A stretch of 64,000 bases of DNA from an uncultured Bacteroides sp. (GCA_900542985.1 UQPQ01000006.1:16104-80103); one strand, 5' to 3'. Numbered from the stretch's first letter, positions 17,327-26,388 are shown. Program-made: numbers and translations. The notes: generated by a model from the letters alone, not told the origin.

Positions 17327-18115
17327 ATGCCTTTCGATATTAATATAATAAGTGTAAAAGATATCATCGACATCTTACTGGTGGCTTTCCTGCTGTATAA
17401 GACTTACAAGTTGATGAAATCTTCCGGTTCCATCAATGTCTTTATCGGGATTCTGGTATTCATCGTCATTTGGGTCATCGTATCGCAAGTCTTGCAGATG
17501 CGTCTGTTAGGGTCTATCTTCGACAAGTTGGTCAGCGTAGGAGTCATTGCACTGATTGTCCTGTTTCAAGACGAGTTGCGTCACTTCCTTCTGACATTAG
17601 GTTCACGTCACCGCACCAGCAGCTTTCTTCGCTTCCTGAAAGGCAACCGCAAGGAAAATACACAAAAAGAAGATATCATGCCGATTGTAATGGCATGTCT
17701 GAATATGAGCAAAGGAAAAGTAGGTGCTCTGATTGTGATAGAAAAGGAATTTCCACTGGACGACATTGTACGGACAGGAGACCTCATCGATGCCAATATC
17801 AACCAACGCCTGATAGAAAATATCTTTTTCAAAAACAGTCCGTTGCATGATGGAGCGATGGTTATCAGCAACAAGCGGATTAAAGCGGCCGGGTGCATTC
17901 TTCCCGTATCGCACAATCTGAATATTCCGAAAGAACTGGGATTGCGCCACCGGGCAGCATTGGGTGTCTCCCAGGAGACAGATGCCATGGCTATTATTGT
18001 GTCCGAAGAAACCGGAGGTATCTCAATCGCCTACAAAGGAGAATTTTATCTGAAGCTGAATGCAGAAGAACTGGAACGCATGCTTACTAATACCGACGAA
18101 ACATCTGCTTCTTAA
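17327..18115 (+). CDS. cdaA: Diadenylate cyclase CdaA (c-di-AMP synthase)
   Basis: This 262-residue protein makes cyclic di-AMP from two ATP. Hydrophobic N-terminal segments (residues about 13-25, 37-57 and 67-80) anchor it in the inner membrane, and the DAC domain follows in the cytoplasm. The catalytic signatures are DGA (residues 175-177, in SPLHDGAMVI) and RHR (207-209, in LGLRHRAALG). It is the second gene of a folP-cdaA unit. Its stop codon overlaps that of the convergent GNAT gene (shared TTAA at 18112-18115). Cyclic di-AMP usually governs osmotic and cell-wall balance. Confidence 0.94.
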   Translation: MPFDINIISVKDIIDILLVAFLLYKTYKLMKSSGSINVFIGILVFIVIWVIVSQVLQMRLLGSIFDKLVSVGVIALIVLFQDELRHFLLTLGSRHRTSSFLRFLKGNRKENTQKEDIMPIVMACLNMSKGKVGALIVIEKEFPLDDIVRTGDLIDANINQRLIENIFFKNSPLHDGAMVISNKRIKAAGCILPVSHNLNIPKELGLRHRAALGVSQETDAMAIIVSEETGGISIAYKGEFYLKLNAEELERMLTNTDETSAS

Positions 18116-19146
18116 TTCAGCATCAGACTCATATAGGGAGACTCATTCTTCAGAAGAAAACTTGTCAATTCCGCAATGGTATAGACTGTACAGATTTGAG
18201 GAACCTCTGACAAGCGTCGGCATGTTCCTCCTTCAAGCAAATAATACCCTTTGTTCTCCGGAATAGCCTCATCGTTCTCTACATATATACAATGTACTTC
18301 ATCAGGATGTATTTGTGCATATCGCCTAAGACAAGTTTCAACATGAATCACTCGCGCCATTCCCAAATCCAGTAAAGAAGACGAGGAGGGTTTCACAATT
18401 TCGATTGTCTCTTTACCGTATTGCATAGCCAATAAAGCAAGGACTTCATCGGAAGAAACACCGGAATCCAACAGTATTTCTTTTACTTCAAGACTGTGAG
18501 AATGGGGGACACAGCAAACCATCCCTACCCATCTGTCTGCATCACGAACCGCCCAGCAGCCTCCTCCGGAAAGGTGTAAATCGGCTAATACTACTTTGAA
18601 ATCATCTAATGTATGCTGTATACAGCACGAACGCGAAAGCATTCGTTCATTAAAGAATTTATAAACTTCTGCAAAAGAAGAAGATGCAGGGTCTGCCTCA
18701 CAGACATTCCACAAGGATTTTCCGTTATCAACAGGTTGCATAGACCTGTTAATAACTTTTTTTTCTACTCCGTAACGAAAGCAAACTGCATATCCGGAAC
18801 GAGCATAATAAGCTTTCAGCCATTCTTCTGCTGGAATCAAAGTACTGAAGCAAATCCCTTCATCGAACATACGGCGATGTACCTGCTGCAACAACTTTCG
18901 CATACTTCCTTGATTGCGATAATCGGGATGTGTACAGGCTCCCGAGATATAAGAAACCGGAAGCAATTCTCCACCATACGTCATCGGATAAGGTATTGTC
19001 TGCAAGGCAGCTATTACCTTTCCCCCCTCTTCTATCACATGATTGATACGATCTGTATAACGCATACGGAAATAAAGATCCACAAACTCTTCCGTATCCT
19101 CGAAGCAGAGTTTCCAAAGTGCCTTGACTTGTTCCTTGATGCTCAT
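18112..19146 (-). CDS. GNAT-family N-acetyltransferase
   Basis: This 344-residue protein carries an N-terminal GNAT fold: the acetyl-CoA loop region is VSYISGACTHPDYRNQGSMRKLLQ (near residues 64-87), with a V-x-x-I-x-V-like strand before it, followed by the segment ending YYARSGYAVCFRYG. Only the first 150 residues look like GNAT; the rest is a less conserved C-terminal domain, as in Eis-like two-domain acetyltransferases. Its start overlaps the stop of the upstream DUF2156 gene by 4 nt (ATGA arrangement), implying translational coupling. Substrate unknown. Confidence 0.8.
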   Translation of the reverse strand: MSIKEQVKALWKLCFEDTEEFVDLYFRMRYTDRINHVIEEGGKVIAALQTIPYPMTYGGELLPVSYISGACTHPDYRNQGSMRKLLQQVHRRMFDEGICFSTLIPAEEWLKAYYARSGYAVCFRYGVEKKVINRSMQPVDNGKSLWNVCEADPASSSFAEVYKFFNERMLSRSCCIQHTLDDFKVVLADLHLSGGGCWAVRDADRWVGMVCCVPHSHSLEVKEILLDSGVSSDEVLALLAMQYGKETIEIVKPSSSSLLDLGMARVIHVETCLRRYAQIHPDEVHCIYVENDEAIPENKGYYLLEGGTCRRLSEVPQICTVYTIAELTSFLLKNESPYMSLMLN

Positions 19147-20033
19147 TTTAATTCGGCTATATACTTTTCAAGAAGCGTATCGGGCTGATAAGACAGTTTA
19201 GCTTTCCGAAGCCCTTCCAGTCCCAAATCCTCTTCACGGTTAATATAAATATACTGTTCCGGCAGCCTGCTCACAAACTCATTATTAATCATGGTATACG
19301 AACCTTCAATATCAGTATTGGCTTTTTCTACACATACATCGAAGGTTTCATCATTAATTGGAGCTCCGAAGGTAAATGCCACAATATTCCCGTTCACATG
19401 TAGTACACCACCGGTCAACTGCAATCCTTCCATAGCAGCCAAAGCAGCCGTCATCGACTTCCTCTCTGCTTGCAGCGCTTCATTCTCTGCACAGTCGTTT
19501 GCCTTACACCATTGATTTTCCAGTCGCAGACACTCTGCAACCAACTCAGGAGTCAACGACTTATATTCATAATCCGGATAAGCACTTTTGAATCGGTTGA
19601 TATGATTACGTTTAGGCTGATATTTTTTCCCTCGCAATGTAGCAAGGTCCGAACGCAGATAAATATAATCAAAATAATCCCGATCGGCAGTAAAGACAAA
19701 CTTTCCCGGAAAAGCATCTTCCAATTCCGAGCGCATATCAGCACATACCCCTGCCAGCAGGAACCGTTTACCATCGGTCTGCGCATCTTCCATCAAAGCC
19801 TCAATAACCGGACGAACATCTCCTTCACCCACCGGCATCATATAAGCACGCTCGTCTTCCATATAAAAACGGAACAGCAGGAAGCCATTCATTTCGGCTA
19901 TCTGCGTACGATACAGAAAACGCCAGCTATATAAATTGGCAAACGAAAGATCACAGTTCCGGCGCTTGCTTTTCAGTGTATAACGTTGTACTCTTTCTCT
20001 GTCTTCGACTTCTATCGGTCTGAACGCAATCAT
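19143..20033 (-). CDS. DUF2156 / phosphatidylglycerol lysyltransferase C-terminal-like protein
   Basis: The 296-residue soluble protein resembles the C-terminal GNAT-like domain of aminoacyl-phosphatidylglycerol synthases (DUF2156). Supporting segments are FANLYSWRFLYRTQIAEMNGFLLFRF, DYIYLRSDLATLRGKKYQPKRNHINRFKS and AFTFGAPINDETFDVCVEKAN. There is no transmembrane part, unlike MprF. The family may transfer an amino acid from aminoacyl-tRNA to a lipid or other acceptor; the acceptor here is unknown. It follows lrgA-lrgB by 10 bp and overlaps the GNAT gene, which suggests a shared envelope-related role. Confidence 0.8.
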   Translation of the reverse strand: MIAFRPIEVEDRERVQRYTLKSKRRNCDLSFANLYSWRFLYRTQIAEMNGFLLFRFYMEDERAYMMPVGEGDVRPVIEALMEDAQTDGKRFLLAGVCADMRSELEDAFPGKFVFTADRDYFDYIYLRSDLATLRGKKYQPKRNHINRFKSAYPDYEYKSLTPELVAECLRLENQWCKANDCAENEALQAERKSMTAALAAMEGLQLTGGVLHVNGNIVAFTFGAPINDETFDVCVEKANTDIEGSYTMINNEFVSRLPEQYIYINREEDLGLEGLRKAKLSYQPDTLLEKYIAELK

Positions 20034-20043
20034 AAAATCTGTT

Positions 20044-20739
20044 TTAATATAAACCTAACAAATGCAGGATAGTAGGAGTAAGCAAAGCTGTAAGAATCCC
20101 GTTCAAGGTCAGTCCCAGACTGGCATAGGCTCCATACTTTCCGCTGACTTCCATGGCACGCGATGTACCCACTGCATGCGAAGCGGTTCCCATCGACAAA
20201 CCTTGTGCAATAGGACTTCCTACCCGGCCTACCTGTAATACCTTAAATCCGCAAATAGCTCCAAACAGTCCTACTACAATCACCACCGCAGCAGTCAAAG
20301 AAGGAATTCCTCCTACTGCATTCGATACCTCCATAGCAATCGGGGTAGTAACCGATTTTGGTGCCAATGACATGATAACCTCAGGCGAAGCTCCCATCAC
20401 CTTAGCAATGATGGTTACACTAACCAGTCCCACCACACATCCTGCTAATTGAGAAACAATAATCGGGAGCAATTGTTTTTTAATCATACGCAATTGTAAA
20501 TACAAGGGAACTCCCAATGCCACCACAGCAGGCTTCAGCCAAAACTCAATCAGACCGCCGGCTTCATGATATTTTTCATACGATATATTGCTTACCTTCA
20601 AAAAACAAATCAACAAAGCTATCGCTATCAGAATAGGATTCAACAACACCCATCCTGTTTTTTTCTGCAACAATTTGGAAAAGAAGAAGGCTCCAAATGT
20701 GATAGCCAGCAGAAAAAACTCATTTTCTAAAAAATCCAT
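20044..20739 (-). CDS. lrgB: LrgB/CidB-family membrane protein
   Basis: This 231-residue protein has about six to seven hydrophobic segments and the LrgB-type blocks AGGLIEFWLKPAVVALGVPLYLQ, MSLAPKSVTTPIAMEVS and GTASHAVGTSRAMEVSGKYGAYASLGL. LrgB works with LrgA; the pair has been tied to holin-like control of autolysis and to export of organic acids such as pyruvate. lrgA overlaps its start by 20 bp. The operon lies divergent to pta-ackA, which fits a link to overflow metabolism (inference). Confidence 0.92.
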   Translation of the reverse strand: MDFLENEFFLLAITFGAFFFSKLLQKKTGWVLLNPILIAIALLICFLKVSNISYEKYHEAGGLIEFWLKPAVVALGVPLYLQLRMIKKQLLPIIVSQLAGCVVGLVSVTIIAKVMGASPEVIMSLAPKSVTTPIAMEVSNAVGGIPSLTAAVVIVVGLFGAICGFKVLQVGRVGSPIAQGLSMGTASHAVGTSRAMEVSGKYGAYASLGLTLNGILTALLTPTILHLLGLY

Positions 20740-21070
20740 ACTTACGCACTAACTGATGAACCCAACCTGTAACTACTAACACTAATACGGTACTGACAAA
20801 AGTCGCAATGACGATGGGCCAGAACTGTGCTGCAATAATATCGAAATACAACATCAGCGCCACACCGGAAGGAACAAAGAAAAATCCAAGATTAGCGACC
20901 AGAAAATCAGACAATCCCTGCACCCAGTGCAGCTTTACCCAGCCCAGTTTGAGGAAAAGAGTCAACAGCAGCATGCCGATAATACTGGACGGCAACTTCA
21001 CTCCTGTCAGATAAACAATCAATTCGCCCAATGCCAGACATCCGAAAAGAATAAAACATTGACGTATCAT
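20720..21070 (-). CDS. lrgA: LrgA/CidA-family holin-like membrane protein
   Basis: The 116-residue protein has four hydrophobic segments and the CidA/LrgA-type segment LPSSIIGMLLLTLFLKLGWVKL, followed by LGFFFVPSGVALMLYFD. It starts the lrgA-lrgB-DUF2156-GNAT operon. The family forms holin-like assemblies in the inner membrane and acts with LrgB. Confidence 0.92.
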   Translation of the reverse strand: MIRQCFILFGCLALGELIVYLTGVKLPSSIIGMLLLTLFLKLGWVKLHWVQGLSDFLVANLGFFFVPSGVALMLYFDIIAAQFWPIVIATFVSTVLVLVVTGWVHQLVRKYGFFRK

Positions 21071-21098
21071 ACCTTAAAAACTTTATTGAAAACTGATG

Positions 21099-21106
21099 CA
21101 AAGTTA
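21099..21106 (-). promoter_or_regulatory. -7 box for lrgA operon
   Basis: The minus strand reads TAACTTTG 28 bp before the lrgA ATG. Confidence 0.5.
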
Positions 21107-21232
21107 TACTTTCATCTACAACCTATTCATAAATGCCCTCATTTTTCCTTTCCAAGTTGTTAAAGAAAGAGATTTAGCATACTTTAATCTCAAATATTTC
21201 AGATTTTGCAAACTACATATTGCAAAAATACC

Positions 21233-21240
21233 TACCTTTG
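21233..21240 (+). promoter_or_regulatory. -7 box for pta-ackA
   Basis: TACCTTTG lies 65 bp before the pta ATG. A TTTG at 21205-21208 is 24 bp upstream, longer than the usual 19-21 bp spacing. Confidence 0.5.
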
Positions 21241-21305
21241 CAAAGTGAAACAAAACTTCACAACGATTTATTCAATAAGCAATAATCTATTTAAAATAAA
21301 TATTT

Positions 21306-22316
21306 ATGGACTTAATTAGTCAAATCGTAGAACGCGCTAAAGCAAACAAACAGCGCATTGTGCTTCCGGAAGGAACTGAAGAACGTACTTTAAAGGCTGC
21401 TAATCAGATTCTTACAGATGGTGTAGCCGACTTGATTCTCTTGGGTAATCCTGATGAAATTATGAACTTGGCCAAAGAATGGGGCTTGGGTAACATTCAT
21501 AAGGCTACCATTATCGATCCGGAAAATCATCCGAAACAAGAAGAATATGCACAACTGTTGTGCGAGCTTCGCAAGAAAAAAGGAATGACTATCGAAGAAG
21601 CACGTAAACTGGTGCTGAATCCATTGTTCCTTGGCTGTTTGATTATCAAAGCAGGCGATGCAGACGGACAGTTGGCCGGTGCACGCAACACTACAGGCGA
21701 CGTATTACGTCCGGCATTGCAGATTATCAAAACAGCTCCGGGTATCACTTGCGTATCAGGTGCAATGCTGATGCTGACTCATGCTCCTGAATGTGGCGAC
21801 AACGGTGTATTGGTAATGGGTGACGTAGCCGTAACTCCGGTTCCAGATGCAAGCCAGTTGGCACAGATTGCAGTTTGTACAGCACGTACAGCACAGGCTG
21901 TAGCAGGAATTGATCCGCGCGTTGCAATGTTGAGCTTCTCTACAAAAGGTTCTGCAAAACACGAAGTAGTAGACAAAGTAGTGGAAGCATTGAAATTGGC
22001 TAAAGAATTAGATCCGGAACTGAAGATCGACGGTGAATTGCAGGCTGATGCTGCTCTCGTTCCAAGAGTTGGCGAAAGCAAAGCACCGGGTTCTCCTATT
22101 GCAGGTAAGGCAAACGTATTGGTTGTTCCTTGTCTGGAAGTAGGTAACATCTCTTATAAGCTGGTAGAACGTCTGGGACATGCAACTGCTATCGGTCCTA
22201 TCTTGCAGGGTATTGCACGTCCGGTAAACGATTTGTCTCGCGGTTGCTCTATCGACGATGTTTACAAAATGATTGCCATTACAGCAAACCAGGCTATCGC
22301 TGCCAAAGCTCAGTAA
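21306..22316 (+). CDS. pta: Phosphate acetyltransferase
   Basis: This 336-residue enzyme interconverts acetyl-CoA and acetyl phosphate. It is the short Pta form without the N-terminal regulatory domains of enterobacterial Pta. Typical segments: RIVLPEGTEERTLKAA near the N-terminus, GARNTTGDVLRPALQIIKTAPG, SGAMLM, GDVAVTPVPDASQLAQIA, LSFSTKGSAKH, ELQADAALVP and NVLVVPCLEVGNISYKLVERLG. It is followed by ackA after 33 bp, giving the acetate-forming, ATP-yielding pathway of fermentation. Confidence 0.97.
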   Translation: MDLISQIVERAKANKQRIVLPEGTEERTLKAANQILTDGVADLILLGNPDEIMNLAKEWGLGNIHKATIIDPENHPKQEEYAQLLCELRKKKGMTIEEARKLVLNPLFLGCLIIKAGDADGQLAGARNTTGDVLRPALQIIKTAPGITCVSGAMLMLTHAPECGDNGVLVMGDVAVTPVPDASQLAQIAVCTARTAQAVAGIDPRVAMLSFSTKGSAKHEVVDKVVEALKLAKELDPELKIDGELQADAALVPRVGESKAPGSPIAGKANVLVVPCLEVGNISYKLVERLGHATAIGPILQGIARPVNDLSRGCSIDDVYKMIAITANQAIAAKAQ

Positions 22317-22349
22317 CTTATCAATTTTAAAAACCCGTAAAAAACAAAT

Positions 22350-23555
22350 ATGAAAGTATTAGTACTCAACTGTGGTAGTTCTTCAATCAAGTACAAACTG
22401 TTTGAAATGACCAACAAGGAAGTTCTCGCTCAAGGAGGACTTGAAAAAATCAATCTTCCAGGCTCATTCCTGAAAATTACATTGCCTAACGGAGAGAAGA
22501 AAATTCTCGAAAGAGACATCAAGGAACATACAGCCGGTGTACAGTTTATTTTCGAAACACTGACTCACCCTGAATTCGGAGCTGTAAAATCATTGGAAGA
22601 AATTGATGCTGTAGGTCATCGCGTACTGCACGGAGGAACAAAATTCAGTGGTTCCGTACTGATTGATGACGCTGTAATCGCAGCTGTTGAAGAATGCTGT
22701 GACCTGGGTCCGCTTCACAACCCAGCCAATTTGAAAGGTATTTATGCTGTAAAAGAGCTGTTGCCTAACATTCCTCAGATTGCCGTATTCGATACTGCAT
22801 TCCATCAGACTATGCCGGAACATGCTTACATGTACCCGATTCCTTACGAATATTACGAAAAGTACGGTATCCGCCGTTACGGTTTCCACGGAACTTCACA
22901 CCGCTACGTTGCAAAACGTGTGTGCGAATTCCTGAATATTCCGGTAGAAGGTTCTAAAATCATCACTTGCCACATCGGTAACGGTGGTTCTATCGCAGCT
23001 GTAAAAGACGGTAAATGTATTGATACAAGTATGGGACTTACTCCGCTGGAAGGTCTGATGATGGGTACCCGTTGTGGTGACATCGATGGCGGTGCTATCT
23101 TATATTTGATGAAAAAAGAAGGTCTGACTCCTGACCAGATGTCTGACATCCTGAACAAGAAAAGTGGTGTATTGGGTATTTTCCGCCGCTCAAGCGACAT
23201 GCGCGAACTGGAAGATGCTTCAGCAAGAGGTGAAGAACTGGCTAAACGTACAGAAGCAATGTACTTCTACCGCATCACAAAATACATCGGTGCCTATGCA
23301 GCAGCAATGGGTGGTGTAGATGTAATTCTGTTCACTGGTGGTGTGGGTGAAAACCAGGCTACTGCCCGCTGGGGAGCTTGCGAAACATTAGGCTTCCTGG
23401 GTGTAAAACTGGATCCGGAACGCAACAAAGTACGTAGCAAAGAAGCAATCATTTCTACAGACGACTCTAAGGTAAAAGTTGTAGTTATCCCTACAGACGA
23501 AGAGTTGATGATTGCTACAGATACAATGGACATCTTAAACAACCTTAACAAATAA
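22350..23555 (+). CDS. ackA: Acetate kinase
   Basis: This 401-residue kinase converts acetyl phosphate and ADP to acetate and ATP. Diagnostic motifs are VLNCGSSSIKYKLF at the N-terminus, GHRVLHGG, VFDTAFHQTMP, RRYGFHGTSHRYV, CHIGNGGSIAAVKDGKCIDTSM and FTGGVGENQATAR. It is the second gene of pta-ackA and ends at an intrinsic terminator. Confidence 0.97.
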   Translation: MKVLVLNCGSSSIKYKLFEMTNKEVLAQGGLEKINLPGSFLKITLPNGEKKILERDIKEHTAGVQFIFETLTHPEFGAVKSLEEIDAVGHRVLHGGTKFSGSVLIDDAVIAAVEECCDLGPLHNPANLKGIYAVKELLPNIPQIAVFDTAFHQTMPEHAYMYPIPYEYYEKYGIRRYGFHGTSHRYVAKRVCEFLNIPVEGSKIITCHIGNGGSIAAVKDGKCIDTSMGLTPLEGLMMGTRCGDIDGGAILYLMKKEGLTPDQMSDILNKKSGVLGIFRRSSDMRELEDASARGEELAKRTEAMYFYRITKYIGAYAAAMGGVDVILFTGGVGENQATARWGACETLGFLGVKLDPERNKVRSKEAIISTDDSKVKVVVIPTDEELMIATDTMDILNNLNK

Positions 23556-23583
23556 GTAATCTTTTAAGAAAGATTCTTCCTAC

Positions 23584-23623
23584 AAAAATCCGGCTACCCC
23601 GTAAGGTATAGCCGGATTTTTTT
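23584..23623 (+). terminator. Intrinsic terminator of pta-ackA
   Basis: AAAAATCCGGCT (23584-23595) pairs with AGCCGGATTTTT (23610-23621) and is followed by a run of T. It begins 29 bp past the ackA stop. Confidence 0.88.
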
Positions 23624-23759
23624 ATTTACACTGTGTCTCATCCCTCATTTTCTTTCCCCTGCAAAATAATCAATTAAAATAACTGCATTTGTACTGCCCG
23701 CAACAATAAAAATACGTACTTTGCATTATGTTTTAATTTTACTCCAACAACCATCTGTT

Positions 23760-25622
23760 ATGCAAAAACATTTCATTGCCCAATGGGCACTCGGCACAGC
23801 CTTACTGTGCAGCCTCATGTCTTGCTCACAAAAGGACATTAGTACCGGAAATCTGAATGTAATTCCTCTTCCACAAGAAGTAACGGAATATACTCAGGAT
23901 TCTCCTTTCGTCATCGACTCTTCCACCAAAATCTGTTATCCGGCCGATAATGAAAAGTTGCAACGTACAGCACACTTCCTGGCCTCTTACATCAAAGAAA
24001 TAACCGGAACAGAAGTCGGTCTTACCACACAGAGCGGAAAGAATTGCATTATTTTGTCCGTAGACAGTACAATTCCTCACCAGGACGGGTACGAACTTCT
24101 TATCAACTCCAGCCAGATACAGGTAAAAGGAGCAACCGAAGCCGGTGTTTTTTACGGCATCCAGACTATCCACAAAGCCCTTCCTGTTACTCAGGGAAAA
24201 ACCTTAGCCTCTCTGCCAGCCGGTATGATAAAAGATTATCCCAACCTGCCTTACCGAGGATTTATGGTAGATGTAGGCAGACATTTTTTCTCTGTCGACT
24301 ACCTGAAAGAAATCATCGACATGCTGGCATTGCATAATATCAATTATTTTCACTGGCATCTGACCGAAGATCAGGGATGGCGTATTGAAATAAAGAAGTA
24401 TCCCAAACTTACTGAAGTAGGTTCTGTACGCAAGGAAACCATCGTAGCACGCAACTCCGACCAATACGACGGTACTCCGGTAAAAGGATTTTATACACAA
24501 GAACAGGCACGCGAAATAGTAGCTTACGCAGCCGAACGGTTTATTACCGTCATACCCGAAATTGATATGCCCGGCCATATGCTCGCCGCCCTTGCTTCTT
24601 ACCCTGAACTGGGATGTACAGGAGGACCATACGAAGTTGCCACCCGCTTTGGAGTATTCGACAAAGTACTGTGCGGAGGAAATGAAAAGACCTTACAGTT
24701 TGCCAAAGATGTAATAAACGAAATAATGGATATTTTCCCCGGTCCTTATATCCACATAGGAGGAGATGAATGCCCCAAGAAAGAATGGAAGAAATGCCCG
24801 AAGTGCCAGGCAAAAATCAAAGAGTTAGGATTAAAAGACAGTCCCGAACGTACCAAGGAAAACCAGCTCCAGTCCTACTTCATGGCGGAAGTTGAGAAAG
24901 AGATCACCGCACGCGGACGTAAGGTAATGGCATGGGACGAAGTACTGGAAGGACACCCTACAGCAAGCACAACTGTCATGGCATGGACAGGAGTCAAAGC
25001 CGGCATCCGCTCTGCCCGCGAAGGCCACCAGACAATTGTCTGCCCCATCAGTCACCTCTATTTCAGCAATCCGGGATACAACCAGCTGAAAGGTGTGGAA
25101 AGTATCGGAAGAGTATATAACTTCAATCCGTTGTTCGAGGAACTGAATACGGAAGAAAAGGAACGTATTATCGGGGTACAGGCCTGTATCTGGACCGAAT
25201 GGACCAAAGACAGTACCAAGATGGAATGGCAGATGATGCCGCGCATTGCCGCACTGAGCGAACTGCAATGGAGCAATCCAGACAAGAAGAATTTCGACTT
25301 CTTCCTGTCCCGCCTGCCGCATATGCTGGAACTGTATACCGCAAAAGGATACCATTACAAAACGGATATTTACGACGTAACACTGGAGGCTTCATCGGCT
25401 CAGGAAAACGGAAAATCGACCGTTTCATTAGCCACCTTCGACAAAGTGCCGGTATATTATACAACCGATGGAACTGAGCCTGACAGCACTGCTACCCTGT
25501 ATACCTCTCCGTTTACTTTAACAGACAGTACTACGGTAGTAAAGGCAAAAGCAATGCGTAAAGGGAAACTGAGTGAAACATTCTCTTTCGATGAAGAAAT
25601 AAAAGCTGCTTTCAGACAATAA
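23760..25622 (+). CDS. GH20 beta-N-acetylhexosaminidase lipoprotein
   Basis: From ATG 23760 this is a 620-residue lipoprotein: signal with lipobox LMSC near residue 21. An N-terminal GH20b-like alpha/beta domain is followed by the GH20 barrel: RGFMVDVGRHFFSVDYLKEIIDMLA, HWHLTEDQGWRIE and the catalytic pair D336-E337 in HIGGDECPKKEW. A C-terminal beta domain (PVYYTTDGTEP..) resembles chitobiase C-terminal repeats. The family releases terminal GlcNAc or GalNAc from glycans. A longer frame starting 13 codons upstream would bury the signal, so 23760 is preferred. It stands alone between two terminators. Confidence 0.94.
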   Translation: MQKHFIAQWALGTALLCSLMSCSQKDISTGNLNVIPLPQEVTEYTQDSPFVIDSSTKICYPADNEKLQRTAHFLASYIKEITGTEVGLTTQSGKNCIILSVDSTIPHQDGYELLINSSQIQVKGATEAGVFYGIQTIHKALPVTQGKTLASLPAGMIKDYPNLPYRGFMVDVGRHFFSVDYLKEIIDMLALHNINYFHWHLTEDQGWRIEIKKYPKLTEVGSVRKETIVARNSDQYDGTPVKGFYTQEQAREIVAYAAERFITVIPEIDMPGHMLAALASYPELGCTGGPYEVATRFGVFDKVLCGGNEKTLQFAKDVINEIMDIFPGPYIHIGGDECPKKEWKKCPKCQAKIKELGLKDSPERTKENQLQSYFMAEVEKEITARGRKVMAWDEVLEGHPTASTTVMAWTGVKAGIRSAREGHQTIVCPISHLYFSNPGYNQLKGVESIGRVYNFNPLFEELNTEEKERIIGVQACIWTEWTKDSTKMEWQMMPRIAALSELQWSNPDKKNFDFFLSRLPHMLELYTAKGYHYKTDIYDVTLEASSAQENGKSTVSLATFDKVPVYYTTDGTEPDSTATLYTSPFTLTDSTTVVKAKAMRKGKLSETFSFDEEIKAAFRQ

Positions 25623-25638
25623 AATTTATTTTCTCAGA

Positions 25639-25677
25639 AAATCCGGAAAAGATTCTTACTATCTTTTCCGGATTTTT
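25639..25677 (+). terminator. Terminator after GH20 gene
   Basis: AAAATCCGGAAAAGA (25639-25653) pairs exactly with TCTTTTCCGGATTTT (25663-25677), then TTCTTTTT. It begins 17 bp past the stop. Confidence 0.88.
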
Positions 25678-25876
25678 CTTTTTGCTATCATTTAATGACA
25701 TTAATAATACATTTAGATAGAAATATCCTCTTTTCAATAACACACATTTACAACAAAAATGCTGCTCAAGGAAAATATAAGGTAGGAAAACAAGCCGAAA
25801 AACCGCTCTATACATGCTTTATAGCATAAAAACAGGACAAATTCCGGCAATATCTGTGACAAGGATTTTCCCTATA

Positions 25877-25964
25877 CGATACAAGTATCGATAGCTTACG
25901 CGACTATTACCGTATGCAAACGCGACTATTCACGCAAGACGACGCTACTAATAATAAGTTTTCG
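25877..25964 (+). repeat. Array of four degenerate 22-bp units (array 3)
   Basis: Four 22-bp units start at 25877, 25899, 25921 and 25943. Units 2 and 3 share CGCGACTATT exactly; unit 4 begins CGCTACTAAT; unit 1 carries GATACAAGTATCGAT, an inverted repeat (GATAC, GTATC). Array 4 at 49178 repeats this design, with the same GATACAAGTATCGAT opening. Confidence 0.7.
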
Positions 25965-26240
25965 CCCTGTTTGATATACCTATTTTTAATTATAAATACA
26001 TTTATTAACCATTTCAACAATTTTCCGAGAGGTAAACATTAAAAATCACATTCTATCATAAAACAACAAATACTATAGAAACGAAAGCATTATTCGCATC
26101 ATTACAACCATTCAGTATACAAAACGAAAGAAAAACAGCTCTACTTTCAACATTTCAAGACATGCCAACCTTCAAATTTGGCGATATTTCCAAAGACATT
26201 TTCCTTTGCTCCCAAAAACACAGATTTTCCCAGCCTTGAT

Positions 26241-26255
26241 TTGACATTTTGTCAA
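26241..26255. promoter_or_regulatory. Candidate Crp/Fnr-type operator upstream of regulator gene
   Basis: TTGACATTTTGTCAA is a perfect inverted repeat (TTGACA, TGTCAA) 55 bp upstream of the -7 box at 26310-26317. It resembles the half-sites of the palindrome at 26971-26988, next to the same gene. Confidence 0.5.
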
Positions 26256-26309
26256 TTTATCAAATGGATATTTTCCCGATTCCCCAAACGGATTCATCAT
26301 TGAATTCAC

Positions 26310-26317
26310 TACCTTTG
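26310..26317 (+). promoter_or_regulatory. -7 box for the Crp/Fnr-like regulator
   Basis: TACCTTTG fits TAnnTTTG, 71 bp before the ATG at 26389. No TTTG is seen at -33. Confidence 0.5.
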
Positions 26318-26388
26318 TAAAAGAAAAACAGACTAAAACCGATTCACTGAAAAATACACCTTTCTTATCTTTCAACCTATCCTGCATA

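Larger units (their letters stand above)
25678..26388. other. Long gene-free region with 22-bp array and operator-like palindrome
   Basis: This 711-bp AT-rich gap contains the 22-bp array at 25877-25964, a TTGAC/GTCAA palindrome at 26241-26255 and a promoter -7 box at 26310-26317. Upstream of the array ATGCTGCTCAA (near 25759-25769) recurs in the gap at 48938-49589 (near 49110-49120). I see no gene. Confidence 0.7.

Noticed and set aside
25678..26388. Mobile element or phage remnant in the long gap
   Set aside because: No transposase or integrase fragment, terminal inverted repeat or target duplication was found.
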